Positions 42,043 through 50,716 of a DNA stretch of 64,000 bases are shown here, one piece after another. Under the pieces are notes generated by a model that did not search any database, had not been told where the DNA came from, and worked only from the letters and a program-made list of their open reading frames with translations. Source of the DNA: a virus; IMG/VR virus record IMGVR_UViG_3300027770_001980, positions 1 to 64,000 of that record; one strand, given 5' to 3'. Both the position numbers and the translations under genes were made by a program. The first letter of the stretch is position 1. Each line of letters opens with the position of its first letter.

Positions 42043-42549
42043 ATGTCAACATTACAACCTGTACAATATAAGTACACCAGCACCAAAGAATACATCGACG
42101 CATTTCCATGCGCCTATCGACAATGGAGAGCCGATAGTCATTGCAATATGAATCACGGTTATTCATTTAGTATGAAGTTTTACTTTGGAACCAACGAGTT
42201 AGATGTCCGTAATTGGGCGGCAGACTATGGAGGATTGAAGGAACTTAAAAAAATCCTCGAAGATCAATTTGATCATACTACATTGGTCGCTTACGATGAT
42301 CCAGAACTCGAGTTCTATAAAGAAATGGAACGCCGCAAGTTAGCCAAACTTACAATCCTACCAAGATTAGGTTGTGAGAGTCTGGCAGACATGCTGTACA
42401 AGTATGTAAATGGTGTTTATATTCCAGACTACTGGGGTGAAGGTGAGAGTAAGCGTCTATGGTGCTATCGCGTAGAAGTTCGCGAGACACAGGCTAATAT
42501 GGCTTTCCGTGAAGGACATCGTGAGTGGAATGAGGATCTGTTTGAATGA
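42043..42549 (+). CDS. QueD/6-pyruvoyl-tetrahydropterin synthase-like protein
   Basis: 168 residues with the QueD/PTPS outline: DAFPCAYRQW at strand 1, CNMNHGYSFSMKFYF (usual C-x3-HGH), NWAADYGGLKELKKILEDQFDHTTLV (usual V-x-DFxxLK...LDHxxLN) and CESLADMLYKYV near the end. QueD converts dihydroneopterin triphosphate, the FolE product, to carboxytetrahydropterin. Two of the three usual zinc histidines are tyrosine here (AYR for AHR, HGY for HGH), while the catalytic Cys is kept, so activity may be altered. AGGAGAAA precedes ATG. Confidence 0.75.
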   Translation: MSTLQPVQYKYTSTKEYIDAFPCAYRQWRADSHCNMNHGYSFSMKFYFGTNELDVRNWAADYGGLKELKKILEDQFDHTTLVAYDDPELEFYKEMERRKLAKLTILPRLGCESLADMLYKYVNGVYIPDYWGEGESKRLWCYRVEVRETQANMAFREGHREWNEDLFE

Positions 42550-42818
42550 ACGATAAAGAAAAAGAAGTAATGGACATTCTTCAAGAGGAATGTGCCGAAG
42601 TGATCCAAGCGGTTAGTAAATGTAGCCGCTTTGGTATCGACAATTACAAACCCGGCAAACCCTTAACCAACAGAGAGCACCTTGAAGAAGAACTCGGTGA
42701 CCTGTTGGCTATGGTTGATATCATGCTGGAACAAGGCATTGTAAGTATGGCCAAGTTAGATGAAGCCAAAGCAAATAAAAAACACAAACTCAGGAAATGG
42801 TCTACCATTTATGACTAA
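42546..42818 (+). CDS. MazG-like nucleotide pyrophosphohydrolase, second
   Basis: 90 residues: [21 protein letters not shown], then [17 protein letters not shown], giving the E-x-x-E and E-x-x-D metal-binding helices of the MazG superfamily. Shorter than the protein at 33051 and only distantly similar. Overlaps both neighbours by a few bases. Probably hydrolyses nucleoside triphosphates. Confidence 0.82.
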   Translation: MNDKEKEVMDILQEECAEVIQAVSKCSRFGIDNYKPGKPLTNREHLEEELGDLLAMVDIMLEQGIVSMAKLDEAKANKKHKLRKWSTIYD

Positions 42819-43740
42819 AAAAGTATTAGTAACAGGTGGGGCTGGTTTCTTAGGAAGCCATCTTTGTGATAGATTAGTAGCACAGGGTCATCATGTTCTA
42901 TGTGTTGACAACTACTTTACGGGTAGTAAGAAAAACATTGAACATCTGTTGGATCATAAGAACTTCGAAGTGATCCGACAAGACATTTGTATTCCACTAT
43001 ATGTCGAAGTAGATGAGATTTACAATCTCGCTTGTCCAGCAAGTCCACAGCATTATCAGCACGATCCAATCCAAACAATGAAAACATCAGTTATTGGGGC
43101 TTTCAATATGCTGGGTTTGGCCAAACGTACCGGTGCTAAGATTCTACAGGCCAGTACAAGTGAGTGTTATGGTGATCCAACTGTGCATCCACAACCTGAA
43201 GAATATTGGGGTAACGTGAATCCTGTAGGAATACGTAGTTGTTACGATGAAGGTAAACGTGCTGCTGAAACATTGTTTATGGACTATCACCGTAAACATA
43301 ATGTCGATACTCGAATCATGCGTATCTTCAATACCTACGGTCCGAGGATGGCAGAAGGTGACGGCCGAGTAGTCAGTAACTTCATTGTGCAGGCTCTGCG
43401 TGGTGAAGATATCACCATTTACGGTGACGGAAGTCAAACTCGCAGTTTCTGTTACTATGAAGATAACTTAGATGGTATGATGGCGCTAATGGCGAGTGAT
43501 TATCATGACCCAGTTAACATCGGCAATCCTGATGAGTTTACCATAAAAGAACTGGCCGAAGCTGTAGTTTATATGATCAAAAGCCCCAGTAAAATCATAT
43601 ATTTGCCCTTGCCACAGGATGATCCAAAACAAAGAAAACCCGATATCGCCAGAGCGAAAGAGATTTTAAATTGGGAACCCTCGGTACTGTTAGCAATTGG
43701 ATTGGATAAAACGATTGACTATTTCCGTGAAATCGTGTAA
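42811..43740 (+). CDS. NAD-dependent sugar epimerase/UDP-glucuronate decarboxylase-like
   Basis: 309 residues of the extended SDR family. [16 protein letters not shown] is the NAD-binding loop, [12 protein letters not shown] the catalytic Ser/Thr region and [11 protein letters not shown] the Y-x3-[24 protein letters not shown] and [10 protein letters not shown] are characteristic of UDP-xylose synthases (UXS), which decarboxylate UDP-glucuronate. With the dehydrogenase at 28127 this could make UDP-xylose for phage glycosyltransferases. ATG 42811 is preferred; it overlaps the MazG-like gene by eight bases. Confidence 0.88.
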   Translation: MTKKVLVTGGAGFLGSHLCDRLVAQGHHVLCVDNYFTGSKKNIEHLLDHKNFEVIRQDICIPLYVEVDEIYNLACPASPQHYQHDPIQTMKTSVIGAFNMLGLAKRTGAKILQASTSECYGDPTVHPQPEEYWGNVNPVGIRSCYDEGKRAAETLFMDYHRKHNVDTRIMRIFNTYGPRMAEGDGRVVSNFIVQALRGEDITIYGDGSQTRSFCYYEDNLDGMMALMASDYHDPVNIGNPDEFTIKELAEAVVYMIKSPSKIIYLPLPQDDPKQRKPDIARAKEILNWEPSVLLAIGLDKTIDYFREIV

Positions 43741-43749
43741 AATAATACT

Positions 43750-43866
43750 ATGAACTATACTATTCGCTGGCAACAATTTTATCACAATTGGCAACCTATT
43801 GAGTTACCGATTACTGATTTTACTGAAGCATTGGCGGTTATTAACATGATTAAGGCAAAGAAATGA
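43750..43866 (+). CDS. 38-residue hypothetical protein
   Basis: MNYTIRWQQFYHNWQPIELPITDFTEALAVINMIKAKK, short alpha/beta. Starts nine bases after the epimerase stop and overlaps the next gene by ATGA. The packing supports translation; function unknown. Confidence 0.55.
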   Translation: MNYTIRWQQFYHNWQPIELPITDFTEALAVINMIKAKK

Positions 43867-44042
43867 CAACTACAGCAACATCCTGGACAGTTACATTAGA
43901 AGAAGCAGACGACGGTAGCGGCGACCTTGTCATGCCATTGCCCGAAGAGTTCTTAGCCATGCAAGGATGGAAAGAAGGCGATACGCTGGATTGGCAAGAT
44001 AACGAAGACGGTTCATGGACTCTATCGAAAGTTGAAAAATGA
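43863..44042 (+). CDS. AbrB-like small protein
   Basis: 59 residues: SWTVTLEEADDGSGDLVMPLPEEFLAMQGWKEGDTLDWQDNEDGSWTLSKV. The order (strand, PLPEEFL, GWKEGDTLDW, strand) is that of swapped-hairpin AbrB/SpoVT domains, DNA-binding antitoxin-like regulators. No toxin partner is seen. Overlaps the previous gene by four bases. Confidence 0.65.
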   Translation: MTTTATSWTVTLEEADDGSGDLVMPLPEEFLAMQGWKEGDTLDWQDNEDGSWTLSKVEK

Positions 44043-44082
44043 CTAATTCCACCGAGATGTGATCATTCCTTTTTTCCAACCT

Positions 44083-44841
44083 TTAAAGAATTTTATTTTT
44101 ACATTGGTTACCGTGCCATCTTTTATACATAGACGGACTTGCTAGTTTGTTACAGTGTCCGCATTTAATCTTAGGAATATTTTTCAATTTTTGTTTATGT
44201 TCTTCGGATAATTTTTTACCTTTTAATTTTTCTGATATTGCTTTCTTATGATCTTCTGATTTTAATATCCCCTTATTGTAAGAATGCCCGGCATTTTTAT
44301 TAGATATTAATTTTTTAGATTCGTCTGAATGAGTCTTTCCAAACATAAAATTATTTTCACCCGAATTAGATTTAGAAATTTTTTGTTTATGGGCATCTGT
44401 TAACACTTTTCCAGAATTCCATGGTTGTTTTCCTAAGTGAGCATTAGACATTCTTTGTCTAGACTCAAGTGAATGAAATTTTCCATACATTGGATTCCCT
44501 GATCTGGACATAGCCATAGACTGTTCGTTTGCAAATATTTTCCTCGAGTTCTCATACAACTTTGATCTATATCTATTTTGATAAGGATTGTTAAGATTTG
44601 ATAGCGCATTGAGCGCAAAAATCATCGATCTTTTATTTTTTCCAAAAGTAATTTTAGTTAATAATAGATGGCAAATAAAATGTTCTTTGGCAGTTAGGTC
44701 TACTAAATTTTCTTTATTGTTTGACCCTCCCATTGACCTTGGAATAATATGATGTGATTCAACATATCCGTCGATAACTCTTGACTTTGCCCTATATATG
44801 ATGTTATAATAATATTTGAAATACTTATTTTCGACGAACAT
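44083..44841 (-). CDS. HNH homing endonuclease with NUMOD3 repeats
   Basis: 252 residues on the minus strand. The N-terminal HNH core is GYVESHHIIPRSMGGSNNKENLVDLTAKEHFICHLLL. It is followed by at least three NUMOD3 DNA-binding repeats (GNPMYGKFHSLESRQRMS, ENNFMFGKTHSDESKKLIS, KGKKLSEEHKQKLKN), and a terminal zinc-finger-like CGHCNKL...GNQC. This is a free-standing homing endonuclease. An exact TATAAATA lies 20 bases upstream and GGGAG is the ribosome site. It is oriented against its neighbours, as expected for an insertion. Confidence 0.9.
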   Translation of the reverse strand: MFVENKYFKYYYNIIYRAKSRVIDGYVESHHIIPRSMGGSNNKENLVDLTAKEHFICHLLLTKITFGKNKRSMIFALNALSNLNNPYQNRYRSKLYENSRKIFANEQSMAMSRSGNPMYGKFHSLESRQRMSNAHLGKQPWNSGKVLTDAHKQKISKSNSGENNFMFGKTHSDESKKLISNKNAGHSYNKGILKSEDHKKAISEKLKGKKLSEEHKQKLKNIPKIKCGHCNKLASPSMYKRWHGNQCKNKIL

Positions 44842-44860
44842 TGCAATCTCCCTGTGTGTT

Positions 44861-44868
44861 TATTTATA
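44861..44868 (-). promoter_or_regulatory. TATAAATA late-promoter-like motif (minus)
   Basis: TATTTATA on the plus strand. It reads toward the HNH/NUMOD3 gene whose ATG ends at 44841. Confidence 0.55.
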
Positions 44869-44894
44869 CTAACGAAGTCCTACTTGTTTACAAA

Positions 44895-45914
44895 ATGACA
44901 ATCAAAAAAATTGGGTTTGCTTGCAAAATTTCAGAATTTAATTCTAAAAATGAAGTAGTATCTATCCCAGAATATAATTCTAGAAGCACTACAGTCTCTT
45001 GGTTAAATAGACAGAGTAAAGATGTTGCTGAAACAAAATTGTGGGAATTAATGGAACACAATATTGAAGCGGCTAAAAAGGCGGTAGAATATGTTGGAAA
45101 TTTGGAAAAAAGTCTTAGGTGTTTTCGCCTTAGTAGCGATATGCTGCCTGTTTATACCCAGTCTGATTGGAGTTATTTCTGGCGTAGGAATGATGTTCGC
45201 GACTATTGTGATCGCAATCTTCTCGTTGTTGGGGATAGTGCTCGTAGCAATAATGTACGCCTTAGCTTTCATCCTGGGCAGTTCACTGTTCTTGCTTCTA
45301 TTAATCCCGGTATTGTTGACAGGTCTATAGATGAGTTCGAATATCACGCCGATCTCGCCCGCTGGATGGGTTTTGGAAAATCGTTCCAAGATTTCAAAAT
45401 CAACGTCCACATATCGGGTAAAGAAGGCCCTGATGGTATCCGCCGCGCCTACAACCGACTTAGCACCGAAGCCCGTAATTGTATTACGATTGAAAACGAA
45501 GAGAACGCATGGGGATTAAATGATTGTCTTACACTTACTGATATCTTACCTATCGTCCTTGATGTCCATCATCATTGGATCAACTCGGGAGAATATATTT
45601 CCCCTAATGACCCGCGTGTTCAACAAGTTATTAATAGTTGGAGGGGTGTTCGCCCTACTATGCATTACAGTGTTAGCCGCGAAGATATACTCCCAGGCTT
45701 TTCCACTGTTGATCGCCCAGAGTTGGAGTTATTGCTAGAAGATGGATACAAAAAGCAGAAACTCAGAGCACATTCTGATTTCTACTGGAATACAGCAGTG
45801 AACGAATGGGCACTGAGCTTTTTGGATCGATTCGACATCATGGCAGAGAGTAAAGGCAAGAATTTAGCCAGCTTCGCATTGCACGAGCAGGCTAAACAAT
45901 TAGGCCTTCTGTGA
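44895..45914 (+). CDS. uvsE: UV damage endonuclease (UVDE family)
   Basis: 339 residues of the UVDE TIM-barrel family: MTIKKIGFACKI start, SSDMLPVYT, LSFHPGQFTVLAS with conserved His, CITIENEENAWG, ILPIVLDVHHHWI and RAHSDFYW, giving the His/Glu/Asp metal ligands. The enzyme nicks 5' to UV photoproducts in an ATP-independent repair route, cytoplasmic. A phage copy could protect DNA in sunlit water. ATG 44895 is used; the upstream extension is leader. Converges on the minus-strand gene at 45900 with a 15-base overlap. The +1 frame inside (45091-45330) encodes a strikingly hydrophobic stretch. Confidence 0.9.
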   Translation: MTIKKIGFACKISEFNSKNEVVSIPEYNSRSTTVSWLNRQSKDVAETKLWELMEHNIEAAKKAVEYVGNLEKSLRCFRLSSDMLPVYTQSDWSYFWRRNDVRDYCDRNLLVVGDSARSNNVRLSFHPGQFTVLASINPGIVDRSIDEFEYHADLARWMGFGKSFQDFKINVHISGKEGPDGIRRAYNRLSTEARNCITIENEENAWGLNDCLTLTDILPIVLDVHHHWINSGEYISPNDPRVQQVINSWRGVRPTMHYSVSREDILPGFSTVDRPELELLLEDGYKKQKLRAHSDFYWNTAVNEWALSFLDRFDIMAESKGKNLASFALHEQAKQLGLL

Positions 45915-46253
45915 TTTAGTTTTCTTTTCAGCTTTAACAACTGTTAATTTAGGAGCCTTGGCTTTTGCCGGGGCTTTTTCTTTAACAGGTTTTTCCGCAA
46001 CTACTGCTACCTTAGGGGTACGTGGTTTACGTGGCTTCTTGGCAGGTTCCGCAACAACTTCAGGAGCAGTAACTGCTGGTGGAATAAATTCCAATGTAGT
46101 CATTCCCTGAGTTGGAGGAACATCATATGCATGAGACACTGGTGGTTCAACTTTATATGGTGCAGCAGGTGTAGTCACTGCATCTAATGGATGAGCAAAA
46201 TTACGTTCACTTGCGGGTTTACCTACGAAAAACTCTTTGATTTTTTTAAACAT
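45900..46253 (-). CDS. Lysine/alanine/proline-rich protein
   Basis: 117 residues. MFKKIKEFFVGKPASERNF start, a proline-rich middle, and a C-terminus of repeated basic blocks (AKKPRKPRTPKVAVV, KPVKEKAPAKAKAPKL, KKTKSQKA) like histone H1 tails. Possibly DNA-compacting or low-complexity linker protein. GGAAATG is the ribosome site on the minus strand. Codes opposite to its neighbours. Confidence 0.7.
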   Translation of the reverse strand: MFKKIKEFFVGKPASERNFAHPLDAVTTPAAPYKVEPPVSHAYDVPPTQGMTTLEFIPPAVTAPEVVAEPAKKPRKPRTPKVAVVAEKPVKEKAPAKAKAPKLTVVKAEKKTKSQKA

Positions 46254-46326
46254 GATTCATTTCCTTTAAGAATTAAATGTTACTATTATTTACCTCGGCT
46301 AAATATCTGACAATAAAAATATATAT

Positions 46327-46536
46327 ATGATTGATCAAAATGACGAGGAAGTACACGATTATGATGACGAATTTGGACCCGGAGACTTTGGTTTTGTGAT
46401 AGGACCAGATGGGGAATTAAAAAGTATGATGATTCCAGAGGATTTAATGGAAGATCCTCCAAAAAATATCAAAAGAATAATGAAAATATTTGGTATACGT
46501 GATCTTCAAGAGGTCACAATTAAAACTCTGCACTAA
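46327..46536 (+). CDS. Small acidic hypothetical protein
   Basis: 69 residues, MIDQNDEEVHDYDDEFGPGDFGFVIGPDGELKSMMIPEDL then a basic helix. It begins shortly after AATAAAAATATATAT with little ribosome site. It precedes the fibre gene. Unknown. Confidence 0.65.
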   Translation: MIDQNDEEVHDYDDEFGPGDFGFVIGPDGELKSMMIPEDLMEDPPKNIKRIMKIFGIRDLQEVTIKTLH

Positions 46537-46554
46537 TTTCAAGTTAATATTTAA

Positions 46555-46579
46555 GTACCTAAATTAATAAATAAGGTAT
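46555..46579 (+). promoter_or_regulatory. Inverted repeat with ATAAATA loop, fibre gene
   Basis: GTACCT/AGGTAT arms around AAATTAATAAATA (ATAAATA 46567-46573). 24 bases before the tail-fibre ATG. Confidence 0.5.
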
Positions 46580-46602
46580 AGATTAACTATGGACACCAAA
46601 TT

Positions 46603-49551
46603 ATGACCGTAAGAGCACCCCTATCAGAAGTTTTAGCAGACCCAGGGCTAACCAATCCCACATTAGCAGACACACTTTTTATAGTCGCTCAGGGTGGGGT
46701 AGAGCAAAAACTTACTGCGACTCGTGCAGGTTTATTGTTGAGTAACACCGGTTATGTAGGAAGTCGAGGATATACTGGATTTACTGGCAGTTATGGATAT
46801 ACTGGAAGTCGAGGATATACTGGAAGTACCGGTTATGTAGGAAGTCGAGGATATGCCGGAAGTTATGGATATACTGGAAGTTATGGATACACTGGTTCAA
46901 GAAGTACAGCAACCGGATATACTGGTAGTTATGGTTATTCGGGTAGTAGGGGATTCAGTTATGCGGGTAGTAGAGGAATAACCGGATATGCCGGTAGTAA
47001 AGGTGATCAAGGACCTCCAGGAAATAGCGTTCCAAATCCATACTCTAATACAACAACAAATATTGCCGGAGGAATAGCTGGAAATATACCTATACAACGA
47101 GCTACCAGTTCAACAGCATTTATATCAACTGGCTCTATAGGCAGTTTATTACAATATCAGGCAGGAAATACTGCCACCTGGGTTAGTACTTCTACTCTTA
47201 AAGTAGGAATTTCCGGAAAAAGTGATCAAATTTACGTAACAAGTCTTCCGGCTTCAGGAAGAACCGGAGATCAATACCTAATGCTATCGAATGGTGTTAG
47301 TGACTATTATGGGGCTGGAATACAATCAGACATAACATATAATGTTACTAATAAGGTATTAACTGTTCCATACGTATCTATAACAAGCACAGACGAATCA
47401 TTGTCAACTATTACCGGTGCATTACAAGTTGTCGGCGGTGTTGGTATAGGTGGTTCTATAAATGTATTCAATACTGCTACAATATTTAATAATACCCCGT
47501 CTATATCTACAGTAACAGGTGCATTGATCGTAACAGGCGGGGGCGGGATCGGAGGTGATTTGTGGGTTGGTGGAATAATCCATGGGACAATATCAGGAAG
47601 TATTTCTTCAGCAAACGATATTAATGGAGGAACCGCTGGACGATTATTATATCAAAGAGCAGTCAATGATACCGACTTTCTAAGTGCTGGAAACAGTGGA
47701 CAAATATTAATTAGTGCAGGAGCATCGGCAAATGGGCCGACATGGACAAATACATCAAGCCTAAGAGTAGGATATGCTACAAATATCATAGGTGGTAGAG
47801 CAGGATATATGCCTTATCAATCCGCAGTTGATGCAACACGATTCCTTGCTATAGGTACAGCAGGATATGTATTAACTGTTAATGCTGCTGGAACCGCTCC
47901 GGAGTGGGCCGAAAATACAGGTGGCGGTGGCGGTAGTGTAAATGTTGATACTGCTAACAATTTAGCAGGTGGACTTTCTGGCGTTATACCTTACCAACAA
48001 CTTGCAGGCTTGACAGGATTTACAGCACAAGGAAATATCGGTGATGTATTAACCAGTGGAGGTACTGGTGAGCCAACTTGGGCCGCTGCCAATAGTGTAA
48101 TAACCGACTTCCAGGGCGGGGCAGCAGGTAGTTTAATTTACCAATCGGCAACTGATAACACGGCATTTTTAGATATCGGAACAGCGGATCAGGTATTGGT
48201 TGTGAATGCAGGTGCAACTGCGCCTCAATGGAAAACATTAACAAGTTTAAATGCCGATTATGCAGGAACTGCTACAAATATAAAAAATGGATCAGCAAGT
48301 CAGATTCCTTACCAGGTAAGTGCAGGCTTAACTGCATTCTTTGGTCCAGGTACCAAAGGACAATTATTAGTTAGTGCTGGTACTACTTCAACTGGTCCTG
48401 TATTTACAAATACGGCCAGTATTATAGTCGGCTATTCTTCAAATATTGTAAATGGAACCATTGGGCAATTATTATATCAATCCAGCACCAGTACTACTGG
48501 TTTCGTTGGACCCGGCACCACAGGACAGCTTTTAGTTAGTCAGGGATCAGCTGCACCACAATATAAAGGTGCATCAACTATAACAGTTGGATACGCAAGT
48601 AATTTAGCAGGCGGTGGTGTAGGACAAATACCTTATCAAAATGGAGTTGGAAGTACAAGATTCACCAACACCGGTACGACCGGGCAAATTCTAATGAGTG
48701 ACGGAGTAAATGGCCCTTATTGGATCAATACCTCAACTTTAAAGTCCAATAGTACCAATTATGCTGATATTGCTGGTTCTCTTACCAATTCGTTAACAAT
48801 CGGTACAGGGTTATCAGGAAGTACAAGCAGTACATATAATGGATCTGCTGCAATTACAATTACCAATGCCGGTGTTACCAGTAATGTAGCAGGTACCGGC
48901 ATTGGAGTAAATAGTTCAACCGGTGCTGTTACTATTACAAACAATGGTGTTACCAGTATAATAGCAGGTACCGCTATTGGGGTAGATAGTTCAACAGGTG
49001 CGGTCACAATTACAAACAATGGTGTAACCAGTGCAGTAGCAGGTACTGGAGTTGGTGTATCAGGATCGACCGGTGCGGTTACATTCAGCATTGGGCAAGC
49101 AGTCGGTACTGGAGATAACGTACAATTTAATAGTTTAGGTGTTGGAACAGCAGGAAGCGGCACCACTGGTGAGATACGTGCTACTAATGAAATTACAGCT
49201 TACTATTCAGACCGTAGACTCAAAGAAAATGTTAAAGTTATTAATAACGCAGTTGAAAAAGTATTAAAATTAAACGGCATTACCTATACACCAAACGATC
49301 TTGCCGAATCATATGGATATGATAAAACTAAAAAATTAGTTGGACTATTTGCCGATGAAGTTGAAGCAGTTTTACCAGAAGCAACACGCCCTGCACCATT
49401 TGATACTGATGAGAATGGAAATAGTAAATCTGGTGAAAATTATAAAACTATTCAATATGAAAAACTTGTTCCATTGTTAATTGAGGCAATAAAAGAATTG
49501 TCCAACGAAATTAATAATTTAAAAAATAAAGCCGGTAATCGTATCCTATAA
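46603..49551 (+). CDS. Tail fibre with collagen-like repeats and S74 chaperone
   Basis: 982 residues. Residues ~45-145 are glycine-rich repeats of the GYTGSRGYTGS type ending in KGDQGPPG, forming a collagen-like triple helix. The long middle has spaced repeats (GQLLVSAG, IPYQ, AGTGIGVNSSTGAVTITN) typical of trimeric beta-helical fibres. The C-terminus (from ~865) is a Peptidase_S74 intramolecular chaperone: TAYYSDRRLKENVKVI contains the Ser-Lys catalytic dyad for self-cleavage after trimerisation, followed by GLFADEVEAVLPEA and YEKLVPLLIEAIKEL. It is the probable host-recognition fibre. An ATAAATA hairpin upstream suggests late expression; the stop overlaps another TATAAATA. Confidence 0.92.
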   Translation: MTVRAPLSEVLADPGLTNPTLADTLFIVAQGGVEQKLTATRAGLLLSNTGYVGSRGYTGFTGSYGYTGSRGYTGSTGYVGSRGYAGSYGYTGSYGYTGSRSTATGYTGSYGYSGSRGFSYAGSRGITGYAGSKGDQGPPGNSVPNPYSNTTTNIAGGIAGNIPIQRATSSTAFISTGSIGSLLQYQAGNTATWVSTSTLKVGISGKSDQIYVTSLPASGRTGDQYLMLSNGVSDYYGAGIQSDITYNVTNKVLTVPYVSITSTDESLSTITGALQVVGGVGIGGSINVFNTATIFNNTPSISTVTGALIVTGGGGIGGDLWVGGIIHGTISGSISSANDINGGTAGRLLYQRAVNDTDFLSAGNSGQILISAGASANGPTWTNTSSLRVGYATNIIGGRAGYMPYQSAVDATRFLAIGTAGYVLTVNAAGTAPEWAENTGGGGGSVNVDTANNLAGGLSGVIPYQQLAGLTGFTAQGNIGDVLTSGGTGEPTWAAANSVITDFQGGAAGSLIYQSATDNTAFLDIGTADQVLVVNAGATAPQWKTLTSLNADYAGTATNIKNGSASQIPYQVSAGLTAFFGPGTKGQLLVSAGTTSTGPVFTNTASIIVGYSSNIVNGTIGQLLYQSSTSTTGFVGPGTTGQLLVSQGSAAPQYKGASTITVGYASNLAGGGVGQIPYQNGVGSTRFTNTGTTGQILMSDGVNGPYWINTSTLKSNSTNYADIAGSLTNSLTIGTGLSGSTSSTYNGSAAITITNAGVTSNVAGTGIGVNSSTGAVTITNNGVTSIIAGTAIGVDSSTGAVTITNNGVTSAVAGTGVGVSGSTGAVTFSIGQAVGTGDNVQFNSLGVGTAGSGTTGEIRATNEITAYYSDRRLKENVKVINNAVEKVLKLNGITYTPNDLAESYGYDKTKKLVGLFADEVEAVLPEATRPAPFDTDENGNSKSGENYKTIQYEKLVPLLIEAIKELSNEINNLKNKAGNRIL

Positions 49552-49554
49552 ATA
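49547..49554 (+). promoter_or_regulatory. TATAAATA late-promoter-like motif
   Basis: Exact octamer overlapping the fibre stop codon, 23 bases before the next ATG-equivalent at 49578. Confidence 0.5.
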
Positions 49555-49577
49555 ATATAAACAACCGGAGTTAAACC

Positions 49578-49910
49578 GTGTCAAGCACAATAACAAATTA
49601 TAGTAATTTAATCGATGTAAATTTTCCTGTACCAGGGGCAGATAATGATACTCAAGGATTTAGGACCAATTTTATTGAGATCCAAGAAGCATTAAAAGTT
49701 GCCAGTAACGAGATAACTGCTCTACAATTGGCTAATAGTAATCCTTCTAACGTCAAGCTGAATAGTTATTCAGCAACAGAACTTAGTAATTTAGGAACCA
49801 ACCTCGATGATGGTACTATGGTGTTTTTAGCCAGTGGGTATAATAGACCCGCATATTTCCATTCCGGTACATGGTATATAACTACCGGAACTGCTATTTC
49901 TCTTACATAA
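49578..49910 (+). CDS. Probable virion/fibre-associated protein
   Basis: 110 residues from GTG 49578 with CCGGAG upstream: MSSTITNYSNLIDVNFPVPGADNDTQGFRTNFIEIQEAL, then a helix and a beta-rich end (GTMVFLASGYNRPAYFHSGTWYITTGT). The N-terminal DNDTQGFRxNF segment is common in small fibre-associated proteins of aquatic T4-like phages, from general knowledge. Next to the fibre gene and under a late-type motif. Confidence 0.65.
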   Translation: MSSTITNYSNLIDVNFPVPGADNDTQGFRTNFIEIQEALKVASNEITALQLANSNPSNVKLNSYSATELSNLGTNLDDGTMVFLASGYNRPAYFHSGTWYITTGTAISLT

Positions 49911-50156
49911 ATGTTTCATCCATTGCTTCCGGATTTGTCAACATTAAAAGACGAAGACGTAGACAAAAAAATAACCGAATTAATGCAGAAATATTTCCAA
50001 GCATCGAGATCCGGACAGAGCGGTGTGATGCAACAAATCTCCGTTATTTTGGAATCTTATAAAAACGAACAATATGCCAGGCAAAAAAGAGCCAGCGAGA
50101 AATTGATGCAGAATAGAAATCAAGATCTGGACAGTTTTATCAATGTAGATCGTTGA
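49911..50156 (+). CDS. Small hypothetical protein
   Basis: 81 residues, MFHPLLPDLSTLKDEDVDKKITELMQKYFQASRSGQSGVMQQISVILESYKNEQ..., helical and charged. Starts directly after the previous stop. A helical phage protein of this form is often seen near structural genes; possible chaperone or neck component. Its end overlaps the TTGACA of the next promoter. Confidence 0.7.
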   Translation: MFHPLLPDLSTLKDEDVDKKITELMQKYFQASRSGQSGVMQQISVILESYKNEQYARQKRASEKLMQNRNQDLDSFINVDR

Positions 50157-50181
50157 CATCTTAGAAAAGATAGTATAAACT
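50153..50181 (+). promoter_or_regulatory. Sigma70-like promoter, leaderless
   Basis: TTGACA (50153-50158), 17-nt spacer, TAAACT (50176-50181); an overlapping TATAAA (50174) is an alternative. ATG 50188 is seven bases on. Confidence 0.7.
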
Positions 50182-50187
50182 ACTAAG

Positions 50188-50706
50188 ATGAATATTGATA
50201 AATTTGGTGCTGTATTTGTGTCTGCTGAGGAAATGTTTGATAGCATTTATTCAGGTAAGATCAAAACATTCGATAATATCTACTTAGATAAAACAACCGT
50301 AAATCAATTTAATTCGGCAAAAAATACCAACAGAGATAAATTTGATTCTTTCAAAGAACAAGATCCTAATGATATATCGTTAGAGAAATTTGATACCAAT
50401 TTACAAAACAATTGGTTTATGCCCGAGAAATATAAGAGTTTTGATATCAAAGGGTGGTGTTTAGATTGCTGTACAACACCTACACAAATTGCCCGGGTAA
50501 ATGAAGAATTAGAATTATTTGCCCAATATGATATGATCGACCTGTTGTGTTATCTTAAATACTTGGTAGATACAATGAGAGAGCACAATATAGTATGGGG
50601 AGTAGGTCGTGGTAGTAGCGTAGCCAGTTATTGCTTATACTTGTTAGGTGTTCATAAAATAGACAGTATTAAATACGATCTCGATATTCGAGAATTCTTA
50701 AAATAA
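50188..50706 (+). CDS. DNA polymerase III alpha-like fragment
   Basis: 172 residues. The C-terminal ~60 (LCYLKYLVDTMREHNIVWGVGRGSSVASYCLYLLGVHKIDSIKYDLDIREFL) match the GRGSxxxSxxxYxLGIxxxDPxxYxLxFERFL region at the start of the catalytic palm of DnaE-type polymerases. The catalytic aspartates that follow in DnaE are absent because the protein stops, so it cannot polymerise DNA. It could be a captured fragment reused to bind primer-template or host replisome. Leaderless, with ATG at the predicted start site. Confidence 0.7.
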   Translation: MNIDKFGAVFVSAEEMFDSIYSGKIKTFDNIYLDKTTVNQFNSAKNTNRDKFDSFKEQDPNDISLEKFDTNLQNNWFMPEKYKSFDIKGWCLDCCTTPTQIARVNEELELFAQYDMIDLLCYLKYLVDTMREHNIVWGVGRGSSVASYCLYLLGVHKIDSIKYDLDIREFLK

Positions 50707-50716
50707 GGAGAATTAA

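Noticed and set aside
48759-49166. 135-codon minus-strand frame rich in Pro and Val
   Set aside because: It is the complement of the repetitive fibre gene and reflects its codon pattern.
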